64,000 nt of DNA. Source: Actinacidiphila yeochonensis CN732 (GTDB taxonomy: Bacteria > Actinomycetota > Actinomycetes > Streptomycetales > Streptomycetaceae). This document shows, piece by piece, positions 1-8,888 of the stretch. The DNA lies in NCBI RefSeq assembly GCF_000745345.1, contig NZ_JQNR01000005.1, positions 1,860,001-1,924,000 on the forward strand. The letters run 5' to 3'. Within the stretch, counting starts at the first letter, position 1, and every line of letters starts with the position of its first letter. The notes beneath the pieces are model-generated. The model was not told the origin of the DNA, did no database searches, and was given only the letters and a program-made list of their open reading frames with translations. A program made the position numbers and the translations under genes.

Positions 1-889
1 CCTGGTGCTGCTGCCGCTGGCCCGGCTGCGGCTGCGCGAGTCGTACGCGTCGGGCGCGCGGCTGGACGCGGTGGGCACCGGGCTCGTCTCGCTCGGGCTG
101 TTCGGCATGGTCTTCGCGCTGGTCAGCGCCAACAGCCACGGCTGGGGCAGCGGACGGGTGCTGGCCGGGCTGATCGTCGGCGCGGTGCTGATGGCCTGCT
201 TCGTCCTGCACGGCTCCGTCTCGCCCCGGGCGATGCTGCCGATGCGGATGTTCGGCAACCGCGGCTTCACCGTGGTCAACGCCTCCGCCCTGCTGATGTC
301 CGTCGGGATGTTCGGCTCGGTCTTCCTGCTCAGCCAGTTCCTGCAGAGCGTGCTCGGGTACGGGCCGCAGGAGGCGGGGCTGCGGATGCTGCCGTGGACC
401 GGGATGCCCATGCTGGTCTCGCCGCTGACCGGGCTGCTCTGCCGGTGGATCGGCTCGCGCCGGGTGGTCGCCGCCGGACTGTTCCTCCAGGCGGTCGGAC
501 TGGGCTGGTTCGCGTCGGTGGTCTCGGCGGACCTGACGTTCACCACCATGCTGCCGGCGCTGATGCTGTGCGGGACGGGGATGGCGCTGTTCTTCGCGCC
601 GGTGGCCGGACTGCTGATGGACTCCGTCACCCCGGCGGAGCAGGGCATCGCCTCGGGAACGAGCAACGCGCTGCGCGAGGTCGGCGGCACGCTGGGCGTC
701 GCCCTTCTGGGAACGGTGTTCTCCTCCAACGGCGGCTACGGTTCGCCCGCCGCGTGGGTGGACGGACTCCGGCCCGCGCTGTGGGTGGGCGGCCTGCTGC
801 TCGCCGTGGCCACCCTGGCGATGCTCCTCTACCCGCGGATCGCCCGTCCGGCGGACCCCGCCGCGGAGCCGGCCGAAGCCGAGGCGTGA
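1..889 (+). CDS. MFS multidrug efflux transporter, DHA2 (14-TM) type, 5'-truncated by window edge
   Basis: The visible 295 or so residues are the C-terminal half of an integral membrane drug:proton antiporter. Several long hydrophobic segments alternate with short basic loops (for example around LLCRWIGSRRVVAAGLFLQ), and the stretch GIASGTSNALREVGGTLGVA is the conserved late-helix motif of the EmrB/QacA (DHA2) family. The reading frame is open from base 2, so the start lies outside the window. It ends in an acidic Ala/Glu tail. It is followed by murB on the same strand with about 150 bases between them. The substrate cannot be inferred. Confidence 0.85.
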   Translation, partial: LVLLPLARLRLRESYASGARLDAVGTGLVSLGLFGMVFALVSANSHGWGSGRVLAGLIVGAVLMACFVLHGSVSPRAMLPMRMFGNRGFTVVNASALLMSVGMFGSVFLLSQFLQSVLGYGPQEAGLRMLPWTGMPMLVSPLTGLLCRWIGSRRVVAAGLFLQAVGLGWFASVVSADLTFTTMLPALMLCGTGMALFFAPVAGLLMDSVTPAEQGIASGTSNALREVGGTLGVALLGTVFSSNGGYGSPAAWVDGLRPALWVGGLLLAVATLAMLLYPRIARPADPAAEPAEAEA

Positions 890-1038
890 CGACCGCCGGA
901 GCCCGGACACCCCGCCCCGGGCGGGCCTGCGCCCACCGGAGACGGCCCACCGGAGGCGGCTCGCCGGGGCGGGGTGCGGAGGCGGCGGGCCGGGTGGCGT
1001 GTGGGGGCCGCGTTCCGCCCACCCCGTACGCTGAGCAG

Positions 1039-2094
1039 GTGGACGTGACGGAGAACGCGGAGCTGGCCGGCCTGACGACCTTCCGGCTCGGAGGTCCGGC
1101 CCGGCGGCTGGTGACCGCCGAGACCGACGAGGACGTGGTGGCCGCCGTGGCCGAGGCGGACGGGCGCGGCGAGCCGGTGCTCGTGATCGGGGGCGGCAGC
1201 AACCTGGTGATCGCCGACTCCGGCTTCGCCGGCACCGCCGTCCGCGTCGCCACCCGGGGGGTGCGGCTGTCGGACACCTCGCTGGAGCTGGCGGCGGGCG
1301 AGCCCTGGGCGGCGGCCGTGGACGTGACCGTGGCGGCCGGGCTGGCCGGCGTCGAGTGCCTGGCCGGCATCCCCGGTTCGGCCGGCGCCACGCCGATCCA
1401 GAACGTCGGCGCCTACGGCCAGGAGGTCGCGGGCACGGTCGCGGAGGTGGTGGCGTACGACCGCCAGGCCCGCAAGACCGTCACCCTGCCCAGCTCCGAG
1501 TGCGACTTCGCCTACCGCGACAGCCGGTTCAAGCGGGACCCGTCCCGGTTCGTGGTGCTGCGGGTCCGCTTCGAGCTGGAGGACGCCGGCGGGCTGTCGG
1601 CGCCGCTGAAGTACGAGGAGACCGCCCGCGCGCTCGGTGTCGAGGCCGGCGACCGGGTACCCGTCGAGCGGGCCCGGGACACGGTACTGGCGCTGCGCCG
1701 GGGCAAGGGCATGGTGCTCGACCCGGACGACCACGACACCTGGTCGGCCGGCTCCTTCTTCACCAACCCCGTGCTCACCCCGGCCGAGCACGCCGCCTTC
1801 GTCCAGCGGGTGCGCGAGCGGCTCGGTCCGGACGCCGTCGCGCCCGCGTTCCCGGCCGGCCCGGAGGACGTGAAGACCTCCGCGGCCTGGCTGATCGACC
1901 GCGCCGGCTTCACCAAGGGCTTCGGCACCGGTGCCGCGCGCATCTCCACCAAGCACACCCTGGCCCTCACCAACCGGGGCGGCGCCACCACGGAGGACCT
2001 GCTGGCGCTGGCCCGCGAGGTCCGCGACGGGGTGCGCGAGGCGTTCGGCGTCACCCTCGTCAACGAGCCGATCCTCGTCGGCGCGGCGCTCTGA
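1039..2094 (+). CDS. murB: UDP-N-acetylenolpyruvoylglucosamine reductase (MurB)
   Basis: Cytoplasmic FAD enzyme that reduces UDP-GlcNAc-enolpyruvate to UDP-MurNAc with NADPH in peptidoglycan synthesis. The 351-residue product shows the FAD-binding stretch GGGSNLVIADSG, the conserved GIPGSAGATPIQNVGAYGQE segment, the SAGSFFTNPV motif carrying the catalytic serine, and the C-terminal NEPILVG glutamate, all in type I MurB order. The GTG at 1039 was chosen because the protein then begins just ahead of the conserved LTTFRLGG segment and has the usual actinobacterial length. The frame is open far upstream, but that sequence is unlike MurB. No convincing Shine-Dalgarno precedes the GTG. It converges on add. 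Confidence 0.95.
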   Translation: MDVTENAELAGLTTFRLGGPARRLVTAETDEDVVAAVAEADGRGEPVLVIGGGSNLVIADSGFAGTAVRVATRGVRLSDTSLELAAGEPWAAAVDVTVAAGLAGVECLAGIPGSAGATPIQNVGAYGQEVAGTVAEVVAYDRQARKTVTLPSSECDFAYRDSRFKRDPSRFVVLRVRFELEDAGGLSAPLKYEETARALGVEAGDRVPVERARDTVLALRRGKGMVLDPDDHDTWSAGSFFTNPVLTPAEHAAFVQRVRERLGPDAVAPAFPAGPEDVKTSAAWLIDRAGFTKGFGTGAARISTKHTLALTNRGGATTEDLLALAREVRDGVREAFGVTLVNEPILVGAAL

Positions 2095-2200
2095 CCTGAC
2101 CGAACGGCCGGCGGCCCGCGAGGCGGTCTGAGGGGCCTACGGCGACGGTCCGAGCGGCGTGATCCCCCCGGGACCGGCCCGATCCCCCGGGACCGGCGCG

Positions 2201-3241
2201 TTACGCCGTACGGGCGGCCAGCCAGGCGTCCACGTCCGCGAGGAGGCGGGCGAGGGTCTCCGGCGGGGCGCAGGAGGCACGCAGGGACTGCCGGGCCAGC
2301 TCGGCCAGCTCGGCGTCGGCGAAATGGTGGACGTCGCGGGCGATCTGGTACTGCGCGGCCAGCCGGGAGCCGAACAGCAGCGGGTCGTCGGCGCCCAGCG
2401 CCATCGGGACGCCGGCCTCCCACAGGGCGCGCAGCGGCACGTCCTCCGGCTTCTCGTAGACGCCCAGCGCCACGTTCGAGGAGGGGCAGACCTCGCAGGT
2501 GACCCCGGAGTCGGCGAGCCGGCGCAGCAGCCGTGGGTCCTCCACCGCGCGCACCCCGTGGCCGATCCGCTGGGCGTGGAGGTCGTCCAGGCAGTCCCGC
2601 ACGCTCGGCGGGCCGGTCAGCTCGCCGCCGTGCGGGACCGCCAGCAGCCCGCCCTCCCGGGCGATGGCGAAGGCCCGGTCGAAGTCCCGCGCCAGGCCGC
2701 GCCGCTCGTCGTTGGACAGCCCGAAGCCGATCACCCCCTGGTCGGCGTAGCGCACGGCGAGGCGGGCCAGCGTCCGGGCGTCCAGCGGGTGCTTCATCCG
2801 GTTGGCGGCCACGATGACGCCCATGCCGACCCCGGTGTCCCGCGACGCGGTGCGCACCGCGTCCAGGATGATCTCCATGGCGGGGATCAGCCCGCCGAGC
2901 CGGGGCGCGTACGAGGTGGGGTCCACCTGGATCTCCAGCCAGCGGGAGCCGTCCTCGGCGTCCATCTCCGCGGCCTCCCGGACCAGCCGGTGGATGTCCT
3001 CGGGGGTGCGCAGGCAGGACCGGGCGATGTCGTAGAGCCGCTGGAAGCGGAACCAGCCGCGCTCGTCGGTGGCACGCAGTTGCGGGGGTTCCCCGGAGGT
3101 CAGCGCCTCGGGCAGGTGGACGCCGTGCCGGTCGGCCAGCTCCAGCAGGGTGGAGGGCCGCATCGAGCCGGTGAAGTGCAGATGCAGATGTGCTTTGGGC
3201 AGCTCGCGGATCTCGCGCGCCGCATGTACCTCGCGTGCCAT
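2201..3241 (-). CDS. add: Adenosine deaminase
   Basis: Zinc enzyme of purine salvage that deaminates (deoxy)adenosine to (deoxy)inosine. The 346-residue protein has the N-terminal metal motif HLHLHFTG, the PHGGELTG histidine/glutamate segment, RIGHGV, CPSSNVALG and the late ALGADDPLLFG aspartate pair, in the TIM-barrel order of the ADA family. The ATG at 3241 begins a short leader before the conserved LPKAHLHLH block. It lies tail-to-tail with murB. Between the two stops are two near-identical GATCCCCC-GGGACCGGC copies. Confidence 0.93.
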   Translation of the reverse strand: MAREVHAAREIRELPKAHLHLHFTGSMRPSTLLELADRHGVHLPEALTSGEPPQLRATDERGWFRFQRLYDIARSCLRTPEDIHRLVREAAEMDAEDGSRWLEIQVDPTSYAPRLGGLIPAMEIILDAVRTASRDTGVGMGVIVAANRMKHPLDARTLARLAVRYADQGVIGFGLSNDERRGLARDFDRAFAIAREGGLLAVPHGGELTGPPSVRDCLDDLHAQRIGHGVRAVEDPRLLRRLADSGVTCEVCPSSNVALGVYEKPEDVPLRALWEAGVPMALGADDPLLFGSRLAAQYQIARDVHHFADAELAELARQSLRASCAPPETLARLLADVDAWLAARTA

Positions 3242-3365
3242 CCCCAGATCCTGCTACATCCGGGACCCCGCCCGGTACCGGTGCGCGGCGGACACCACCG
3301 ATCGGGGGGCTTGCCCGAAAACGCGAACGGGCGGACCGGAGGGACCCCGCCCGCCTCACACGCGG

Positions 3366-3404
3366 CGGGCGGCCGACCCCCGCCATCCGGGGACCGGCCG
3401 CCCG
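3366..3404 (-). terminator. Terminator-like hairpin after the aminotransferase gene
   Basis: Ten-base arms CGGGCGGCCG and CGGCCGCCCG enclose a loop that itself contains CCCC/GGGG, giving a very stable stem. It sits 40 bases beyond the stop of the minus-strand aminotransferase gene and upstream of add. No T-run follows, as is common for Streptomyces terminators. Confidence 0.6.
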
Positions 3405-3445
3405 TGTGCCGTGCGGCTGCTGGCCGAGCGGCCTGGGAGCAGGGG

Positions 3446-4696
3446 TCAGTCGCGGGCCTCGCCGAGCAGCTTCTGGACCCGGGAGATGCCCTCGACCAGG
3501 TCGTCGTCGCCGAGCGCGTAGCTCAGCCGCAGGTACCCGGGTGTGCCGAACGCCTCACCCGGCACCACGGCGACCTCGACCTCGTCCAGGATCAGCGAGG
3601 CCAGCTCCGCCGAGCTCTGCGGGCGCTTGCCGCGGATCTCCTTGCCCAGCAGCGCCTTCACCGACGGGTAGGCGTAGAACGCGCCCTCGGGGACCGGGCA
3701 GACCACGCCGGGGATCTCGTTGAGCATCCGCACCATGGTCTGGCGGCGCCGGTCGAAGGCGGTGCGCATGTCGGCCACCGCCGACAGGTCGCCCCGCACC
3801 GCGGCCAGCGCGGCGACCTGCGCGACGTTGCTGACGTTGGAGGTGGCGTGCGACTGGAGGTTCGTCGCGGCCTTGACCACGTCCTTCGGGGCGATGACCC
3901 ACCCGACCCGCCAGCCGGTCATGGCGTACGTCTTGGCCACGCCGTTGACGACGACGCAGCGGTCCCGCAGCTCCGGCAGGATCGCCGGCAGCGAGGTGAA
4001 GACGGTGTCGCCGTAGACCAGGTGCTCGTAGATCTCGTCGGTGAGCACCCACAGGCCGTGCTCGACCGCCCAGCGGCCGATCGCCTCGGTCTCCGCCGCG
4101 CTGTACACCGCGCCCGTGGGGTTGGACGGGGACACGAACAGCAGCACCTTGGTCCGCTCGGTGCGGGCCGCCTCCAGCTGCTCGACGGAGACCCGGTAGC
4201 CGGTCGTCTCGTCGGCCACTACCTCGACCGGGACGCCGCCGGCCAGCCGGATCGACTCCGGGTAGGTGGTCCAGTACGGGGCGGGCACGATGACCTCGTC
4301 GCCCGGGTCGAGGATCGCCGCGAACGCCTCGTAGATCGCCTGCTTGCCGCCGTTGGTCACCAGCACCTGCGAGGCGTCCACCTCGTAGCCGGAGTCGCGG
4401 AGCGTCTTGGCGGCGATGGCGGCCTTCAGCTCGGGCAGGCCGCCGGCGGGGGTGTAGCGGTGGTACTTCGGGTCGCGGCAGGCTTCCACGGCGGCCTCGA
4501 CGATGTAGTCGGGCGTGGGGAAGTCCGGCTCGCCGGCGCCGAAGCCGATCACCGGGCGCCCGGCGGCCTTGAGGGCCTTCGCCTTGGCGTCGACGGCGAG
4601 GGTGGCGGACTCGGAGATCGACCCGATACGGACCGAAACCCGCCGCTCGGACGGGGCCTGAGGAGTAGGTGCGTCGGAGGGAGTGGCTGCGCTCAT
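3446..4696 (-). CDS. aspC: Pyridoxal-phosphate aspartate aminotransferase (class I/II)
   Basis: PLP-dependent enzyme, probably aspartate:2-oxoglutarate aminotransferase. The 416-residue product has the fold-type I landmarks in order: [49 protein letters not shown], the Schiff-base lysine in [16 protein letters not shown], and the C-terminal carboxylate-binding arginine in YLRLSYALG. The ATG at 4696 gives a short Ala/Pro-rich leader ahead of [12 protein letters not shown]. The position immediately before tRNA-Trp and secE-nusG matches the order in Streptomyces chromosomes. Substrate preference is inferred from the family and the synteny. Confidence 0.9.
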   Translation of the reverse strand: MSAATPSDAPTPQAPSERRVSVRIGSISESATLAVDAKAKALKAAGRPVIGFGAGEPDFPTPDYIVEAAVEACRDPKYHRYTPAGGLPELKAAIAAKTLRDSGYEVDASQVLVTNGGKQAIYEAFAAILDPGDEVIVPAPYWTTYPESIRLAGGVPVEVVADETTGYRVSVEQLEAARTERTKVLLFVSPSNPTGAVYSAAETEAIGRWAVEHGLWVLTDEIYEHLVYGDTVFTSLPAILPELRDRCVVVNGVAKTYAMTGWRVGWVIAPKDVVKAATNLQSHATSNVSNVAQVAALAAVRGDLSAVADMRTAFDRRRQTMVRMLNEIPGVVCPVPEGAFYAYPSVKALLGKEIRGKRPQSSAELASLILDEVEVAVVPGEAFGTPGYLRLSYALGDDDLVEGISRVQKLLGEARD

Positions 4697-4789
4697 ACAC
4701 GCATCGTCCCAGACCCCGGCGCGCCGGAGCACCCGAGTTCCCCGCTCCCACCCGAGCCGCCGACGGGCCGCTCGCCGGGCCCGCCACCT

Positions 4790-4990
4790 GCCCGTCTCCT
4801 GCCGCCTCCTGTCCGCTCCTGTTCCCCCTCCTCTCCGTCTCCTGCTCCACCCGCCGGAGGTGCCACGGTCCGGGCCTCCGTGCCTCATCCGGCCCGGTTG
4901 CGGCCCCGCTCCGGCCCGGTCCTGGCCCGCGTCCGGCCTGCTTCCGGCCCGCGTCCGGGCAGATTCCGGTCCCCTTCCGGGCGGATTCCC
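4790..4990. repeat. Helically phased degenerate 11-bp repeats between aspC and tRNA-Trp
   Basis: From 4910 to 4990 there are about seven copies of an 11-base unit beginning TCCGG (or TCCTGG), with starts at 4910, 4920, 4932, 4943, 4954, 4965 and 4976. From about 4790 to 4850 a related pyrimidine-rich TCCTG periodicity is seen. No credible gene lies in 4697-5118. The repeats sit just upstream of the secE promoter and behind the aminotransferase start. Confidence 0.65.
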
Positions 4991-5033
4991 ACCGATCTGG
5001 GGCCCGCTTCCTGGCACGTCGGGGCGGAAGACG

Positions 5034-5063
5034 TTCGACGGACCGCCGCTGAGCACGTACACT
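5034..5063 (+). promoter_or_regulatory. Probable promoter of tRNA-Trp / secE-nusG
   Basis: A -35-like TTCGAC (5034-5039) and a good -10 TACACT (5058-5063) are separated by 18 bases. This would start transcription near 5070, about 50 bases ahead of the tRNA. Confidence 0.6.
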
Positions 5064-5118
5064 CAACCGTCGATGGCCCTCCCGGCGGACACGTGCGGTA
5101 CGTTGGGGGCGTCACCAA

Positions 5119-5191
5119 AGGGTCGTAGCTCAATTGGTAGAGCACTGGTCTCCAAAACCAGTGGTTGGGGGTTCAAGTCCCTCCGGCCCTG
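5119..5191 (+). tRNA. tRNA-Trp (anticodon CCA)
   Basis: A 73-base cloverleaf. The acceptor stem AGGGTCG pairs with CGGCCCT (one T-G wobble) with discriminator G5191. The anticodon stem-loop has loop CTCCAAA, so the anticodon is CCA. The T arm GGGGG-TTCAAGT-CCCTC is intact. CCA is not encoded. Located between the aminotransferase gene and secE, as in other streptomycetes. Confidence 0.97.
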
Positions 5192-5292
5192 CTGAACACG
5201 TCCGACCGTGGGCGTGGGCAGGTAGATGGAAGCACTCGCCGTACCGCGCGACGGGCGCGGCTCGGCCACGACCCGGAGTCAGGTGAGGACGA

Positions 5293-5586
5293 GTGACTGA
5301 GATCACGGACTCCAACGAGGTCTTGGGTCCTGAAGCAGAGCAGGACGGGAACGAGGCCGAGAAGAAGGCCCGCCGCGGTGGCAAGCGCGGCAAGAAGGGT
5401 CCCCTCGGTCGCCTCGCGCTCTTCTACCGCCAGATCGTCGCCGAACTGCGCAAGGTCGTCTGGCCGAGCCGCAACGACCTGATGACGTACACCAGTGTGG
5501 TGATTGTCTTCGTTGTCGTCGTCATCGCGTTCGTCAGCGTGGTTGACTGGGGTTTCGAGAAGCTCGTCTCGTACGTTTTCGGATGA
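5293..5586 (+). CDS. secE: Preprotein translocase subunit SecE
   Basis: Essential membrane subunit of the SecYEG translocon. The 97-residue protein has a basic, charged N-terminal arm, then the conserved amphipathic stretch RQIVAELRKVVWPSRNDL, followed by a single transmembrane helix (about residues 62-85) and a short tail, the usual single-TM actinobacterial form. It starts at GTG 5293 with the purine-rich GGTGAGGA just upstream. It is about 100 bases after tRNA-Trp and directly ahead of nusG, with which it should be cotranscribed. Confidence 0.96.
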   Translation: MTEITDSNEVLGPEAEQDGNEAEKKARRGGKRGKKGPLGRLALFYRQIVAELRKVVWPSRNDLMTYTSVVIVFVVVVIAFVSVVDWGFEKLVSYVFG

Positions 5587-5676
5587 TGACGACCACTCGT
5601 TGATCCTGCGGCCGGCGCCGTGCTGACGGCGCCTGTCGTACGTCCCACCCTTTGAAGTCAGGAAGAAGCAGTCACC

Positions 5677-6585
5677 GTGTCTGACCCCAACGTGTACGCC
5701 GCCGACGACGACTCCGTCGAGGGTGACGACGCAGCGCGCGACATCGTCGAGGCGGCCGACGGCGACACCGACCAGGCCGAGGCTGCCGATTCGGCCGCCG
5801 GCGAGTCCGCCGAGCAGGACGCCGTGCACGCTGAGGACGACGCCGAGGACGCTGCGGACTCCGAAGAGGCGGACGACGCCGAGGAGGACGACGAGTCCGA
5901 CGAGGTCGAGGACGAGGACGCCGAGGAGTCCGAAGCCGCCGAGGACGCCGAGGCTGAGGACGAGGCCGAGCCGGTCGACGCGGTGGCCGCGTTCCGCGAG
6001 GAGCTGCGCACCCTGCCGGGCGAGTGGTACGTGATCCACACCTACGCCGGGTACGAGAACCGCGTGAAGGCCAACCTGGAGCAGCGCGCCGTCTCCTTGA
6101 ACGTCGAGGAGTACATCTACCAGGCCGAGGTTCCGCAGGAAGAAGTCGTTCAGATCAAGAACGGCGACCGCAAGACCATCCGCCAGAACAAGCTTCCCGG
6201 CTACGTCCTGGTGCGCATGGACCTCACCAACGAGTCGTGGGGCGTCGTCCGCAACACCCCCGGCGTCACCGGCTTCGTCGGCAACGCCTACGACCCGTAC
6301 CCGCTGACGCTGGACGAGATCGTCAAGATGCTCGCCCCCGAGGTGGAGGCCGCGGCTGAGGCCGCCGCCATCGCCGAGGGCACCGCGCAGCCCCGCCGGG
6401 TGGAGGTCCAGGTCCTGGACTTCGAGGTGGGCGACTCGGTCACCGTCACCGACGGTCCGTTCGCGACCCTCCAGGCCACGATCAACGAGATCAACGCCGA
6501 CTCGAAGAAGGTCAAGGGCCTCGTCGAGATCTTCGGCCGCGAGACCCCGGTCGAGCTGAGCTTCGACCAGATCCAGAAGAACTAG
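5677..6585 (+). CDS. nusG: Transcription termination/antitermination factor NusG
   Basis: RNA polymerase-binding elongation factor that couples transcription to Rho and the ribosome. At 302 residues it is much longer than enterobacterial NusG, because the first 100 or so residues are an extreme Asp/Glu/Ala-rich extension, normal for Streptomyces. The NGN domain starts at [22 protein letters not shown] and the C-terminal KOW domain at [19 protein letters not shown]. The GTG start at 5677 follows an AGGAAGAAG Shine-Dalgarno. It ends in a strong terminator rather than continuing into rplK, unlike the usual secE-nusG-rplK-rplA arrangement. Confidence 0.97.
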   Translation: MSDPNVYAADDDSVEGDDAARDIVEAADGDTDQAEAADSAAGESAEQDAVHAEDDAEDAADSEEADDAEEDDESDEVEDEDAEESEAAEDAEAEDEAEPVDAVAAFREELRTLPGEWYVIHTYAGYENRVKANLEQRAVSLNVEEYIYQAEVPQEEVVQIKNGDRKTIRQNKLPGYVLVRMDLTNESWGVVRNTPGVTGFVGNAYDPYPLTLDEIVKMLAPEVEAAAEAAAIAEGTAQPRRVEVQVLDFEVGDSVTVTDGPFATLQATINEINADSKKVKGLVEIFGRETPVELSFDQIQKN

Positions 6586-6623
6586 TTCTCGATCTTCGGC
6601 AGCGATTTTCGACAACGATCTTC

Positions 6624-6669
6624 GACAGAGCCCCTGGCCGGCGGGAAACCGCTGGTCAGGGGCTCTGTC
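6624..6669 (+). terminator. Strong intrinsic-type terminator after nusG
   Basis: The arms of GACAGAGCCCCTGGCC pair with GGTCAGGGGCTCTGTC (16 bp, one wobble) around a 14-base loop. It lies 38 bases after the nusG stop, so secE-nusG is closed off from everything downstream. Confidence 0.8.
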
Positions 6670-6691
6670 GCTGATGCGGGAACGCTGCGGG

Positions 6692-6931
6692 TCAGCGATC
6701 CAGGACGGCCGCGACGATCCGCAGGAGCCGCTCGCCCACGCGCTCGACACTTCCGTTCTGCGCGCTCACCTGGGCCCCTTCGAGGACGAAGGTGATCTCC
6801 GCGGCCGCCTCGTCCGGGTCGGGCAGGCCGGCCCTGGCGCACAGCTCGGCGAGCCGGCGCGCCTGATCGGCCTTGTGGGTCTCGACCACCACGCGCGCCG
6901 GGTGGCCGCGGTCGGGCAGTTCCGCTATGGA
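6692..6931 (-). pseudogene. Remnant of a TetR-family regulator (C-terminal fragment)
   Basis: The last 79 or so codons of this minus-strand frame read as the C-terminal ligand-binding helices of a TetR/AcrR repressor (segments such as ELPDRGHPARVVVETHKADQ and ARAGLPDPDEAAAEITF). Upstream the similarity stops abruptly: there is no helix-turn-helix, no start codon and no Shine-Dalgarno. Pieces of the preceding helix appear in another frame near 6940-6990. This fits a decayed gene and marks the left edge of the DNA that separates nusG from rplK. Confidence 0.6.
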
Positions 6932-7049
6932 GTTGAGCCGGCCAGCTGGAGCAGGCCGCGCCCTGGTCCCACCGCACCCCCACCGTGTGGGCGGGCAACC
7001 AGGACTGACGGCCCGTGGGAAGCTGTCGGCCTGGTCCTGGCGGACGGCG

Positions 7050-7077
7050 AAGGTCCCGTCCGTCGGGACGGGACCTT
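7050..7077 (-). terminator. Terminator hairpin after the SGNH esterase gene
   Basis: Perfect 12-base arms AAGGTCCCGTCC / GGACGGGACCTT with a GTCG tetraloop lie 42 bases past the stop of the minus-strand esterase gene. Confidence 0.75.
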
Positions 7078-7119
7078 CGGGGGAGCGGTCCCGGGGCGCG
7101 GGGAGCGCGGCGGGAGGGG

Positions 7120-7914
7120 TCAGGCGTCGGCGTTGAGGACGGGGTAGTAGCCGTCCGCGTGGCCGGTCGCCGTCGGGTGGTAGGACTCCCAGGTGGGCGA
7201 GACGACGAGGGAGTGGAGCCAGTCGTCGCCCGAGCACAGCTCGTGGCCCTTGAAGGTGGTCCGGACGTCGCCGAAGGTGAAGCCGTGCGCGGCGGCGCGG
7301 CCCGAGATGGTCGTGTCGAGCAGGTCGGCGGCCTCGTCGATCTTCTGGTGCTTGGTACTGCTGAGGCCGACGCAGAAGACGCCCAGCTTGTACATGTCGG
7401 GGTAGCCGAGCACCACGACGTGCGCGTTCGGGGCCTTGGCGTGGATGGCGTCGTAGACCGTGTCGAGCCGGCCGGGCAGGGTGTTGCGGATGTAGTCCTC
7501 CGCGGTGTTGATCCGGGAGACGCATCCGCTGTCGGTGCTGGTCACGCAGGTCGTCATGGCGTCGGCGAAGCCCGCGTCGTTGCCGCCGACGGTGATCGAC
7601 ACCAGCGTGGTGGAGGAGGTCACGGACGCCAGCTGGCTGTTGGTGACGTCCGTGGTCACGGCGCCCGAACAGGCGGCGAAGGTGAACGAGGACGGGGAGT
7701 GGGCCTGGGCCCACAGCTCCGGGTAGGCGGCGGTGCTCTGGTGGCAGTCACCGCTGGAACTGATGTAGCTGCCCGCGCCGTTGCCGGCGGAGTAGGAGTC
7801 GCCGAGCGCCACGTACGAAACTCCGGCGGCGTTCGCGGGGCTCGACAGCACCAGAGCAGCCACCAGGGAGGACGTGGCGGCGGCAAGGGCTGTCAGGGGC
7901 CTGCTGAGTCTCAC
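7120..7914 (-). CDS. Secreted SGNH/GDSL-family esterase or lipase
   Basis: Probably an exported ester hydrolase. The GTG at 7914, preceded by GGAGG, gives a 264-residue protein with a typical signal peptide: basic MRLSR start, hydrophobic core to about residue 28, and SPANAAG cleavage region. The mature part has block I GDSYSAGNG with the nucleophilic serine, block III GGNDAGF (oxyanion Asn), and a terminal YHP histidine of block V, where the usual DxxH is ESYH. Several cysteines suggest disulphides, as in Streptomyces extracellular SGNH lipases. The frame is open upstream to 7989, but that extension has no signal-peptide sense. It is monocistronic between two hairpins. Confidence 0.88.
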   Translation of the reverse strand: MRLSRPLTALAAATSSLVAALVLSSPANAAGVSYVALGDSYSAGNGAGSYISSSGDCHQSTAAYPELWAQAHSPSSFTFAACSGAVTTDVTNSQLASVTSSTTLVSITVGGNDAGFADAMTTCVTSTDSGCVSRINTAEDYIRNTLPGRLDTVYDAIHAKAPNAHVVVLGYPDMYKLGVFCVGLSSTKHQKIDEAADLLDTTISGRAAAHGFTFGDVRTTFKGHELCSGDDWLHSLVVSPTWESYHPTATGHADGYYPVLNADA

Positions 7915-8107
7915 GGGACCTCCAATGGGGGGATCGCTGCGAGACTTTGGTACCGCGCGGTAACCGTGATTGGGAAGTGTCCATGCCAAAGATTCTTCCC
8001 GCGTAGACCCCGCGTCCGCCTGGGTGTCGGCTGCGATACGGGCGACGTCGCAGGCCGCCGCGGGGGAGCGCGTCCCGCCCCGCGCGCCCCTTCCGCACCT
8101 CAGGACA

Positions 8108-8165
8108 TCCGCGCCCCTCCGACGGGCGACGCACGTTCGGGTGATTCGGGGCGGAGGGGCGCGGA
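8108..8165 (-). terminator. Terminator-like inverted repeat after leuCD
   Basis: Perfect 14-base arms TCCGCGCCCCTCCG (8108-8121) and CGGAGGGGCGCGGA (8152-8165) around a 30-base loop. It lies 44 bases past the leuD stop. Confidence 0.65.
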
Positions 8166-8208
8166 CGCGGAGGGGGAGCGCGGGTGACGGGTCAGAGGGC
8201 CGCGGGGG

Positions 8209-8826
8209 TCAACGGGCCTCGGCGACGACGCCGGTGCCGGTCGGCAGCCAGTCCGGGCGCCGGGACTCGTGGGCGGCGATCAGGTCGTCCAACTGGAGTG
8301 TCAGGTCGATCTGGTCGAAGCCGTTGACCAGCCGGTGGTGGGCGGCGTCGTCCAGGAAGAACGGGGCGTCGGCGACACCGGCGGCCGGGCAGTGGATCAC
8401 CCGGGCGACGACGTCGACGGTGATCTCGGCGGTCGGGTCCGCGGTGGTGGCGTCCAGCAGGGCGCGGACCGTGCCGGGGTCGGCCCAGGCCGGGACCAGG
8501 CCCGTGTTGGGCAGGTTGTTGCGGAAGATGTCCGCGAAGCCGGGCGTGACGACCACCTTGAAGCCGTAGTCGCGCAGCGCCCAGGGCGCGTGCTCGCGGG
8601 ACGAGCCGCAGCCGAAGTTGGGGCCGCTGACCAGGATCGTGGCGTCCTTGCGCTCGGGTTGGTTGAGCACGAACTCCGGGTCGCGGCGCCACTTCTGGAA
8701 CAGGCCGTCCTCGAAGCCGGTCCGTTCGGTCTTCTTCATCCAGACGGCCGGGATGAGCTGGTCGGTGTCGACGTCGGAGCGGTCCAGTGGGACGGCGGTG
8801 CCGGTGACGCGGGTGACGGGGTCCAT
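8209..8826 (-). CDS. leuD: 3-isopropylmalate dehydratase small subunit
   Basis: Small subunit of isopropylmalate isomerase, which converts 2- to 3-isopropylmalate in leucine synthesis together with LeuC. The 205-residue protein has the swivel-domain hallmarks DVDTDQLIPAVWMK and SGPNFGCGSSREHAPWAL, and the usual VNGFDQIDLTL end. Start ATG at 8826. It follows leuC by about 60 bases and must share its transcript. In most streptomycetes leuCD is far from nusG, so its presence here is unusual. Confidence 0.97.
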   Translation of the reverse strand: MDPVTRVTGTAVPLDRSDVDTDQLIPAVWMKKTERTGFEDGLFQKWRRDPEFVLNQPERKDATILVSGPNFGCGSSREHAPWALRDYGFKVVVTPGFADIFRNNLPNTGLVPAWADPGTVRALLDATTADPTAEITVDVVARVIHCPAAGVADAPFFLDDAAHHRLVNGFDQIDLTLQLDDLIAAHESRRPDWLPTGTGVVAEAR

Positions 8827-8888
8827 CGGGTTCTCCAAAGTGCGGGTGGCGGGGGCGGGCATCGGCGGGCGGTCGCCCGGCCGGCGGG

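Noticed and set aside
2159..5128. 989-codon frame on the plus strand
   Set aside because: Shadow of add and the aminotransferase gene on the other strand, running through intergenic repeats.
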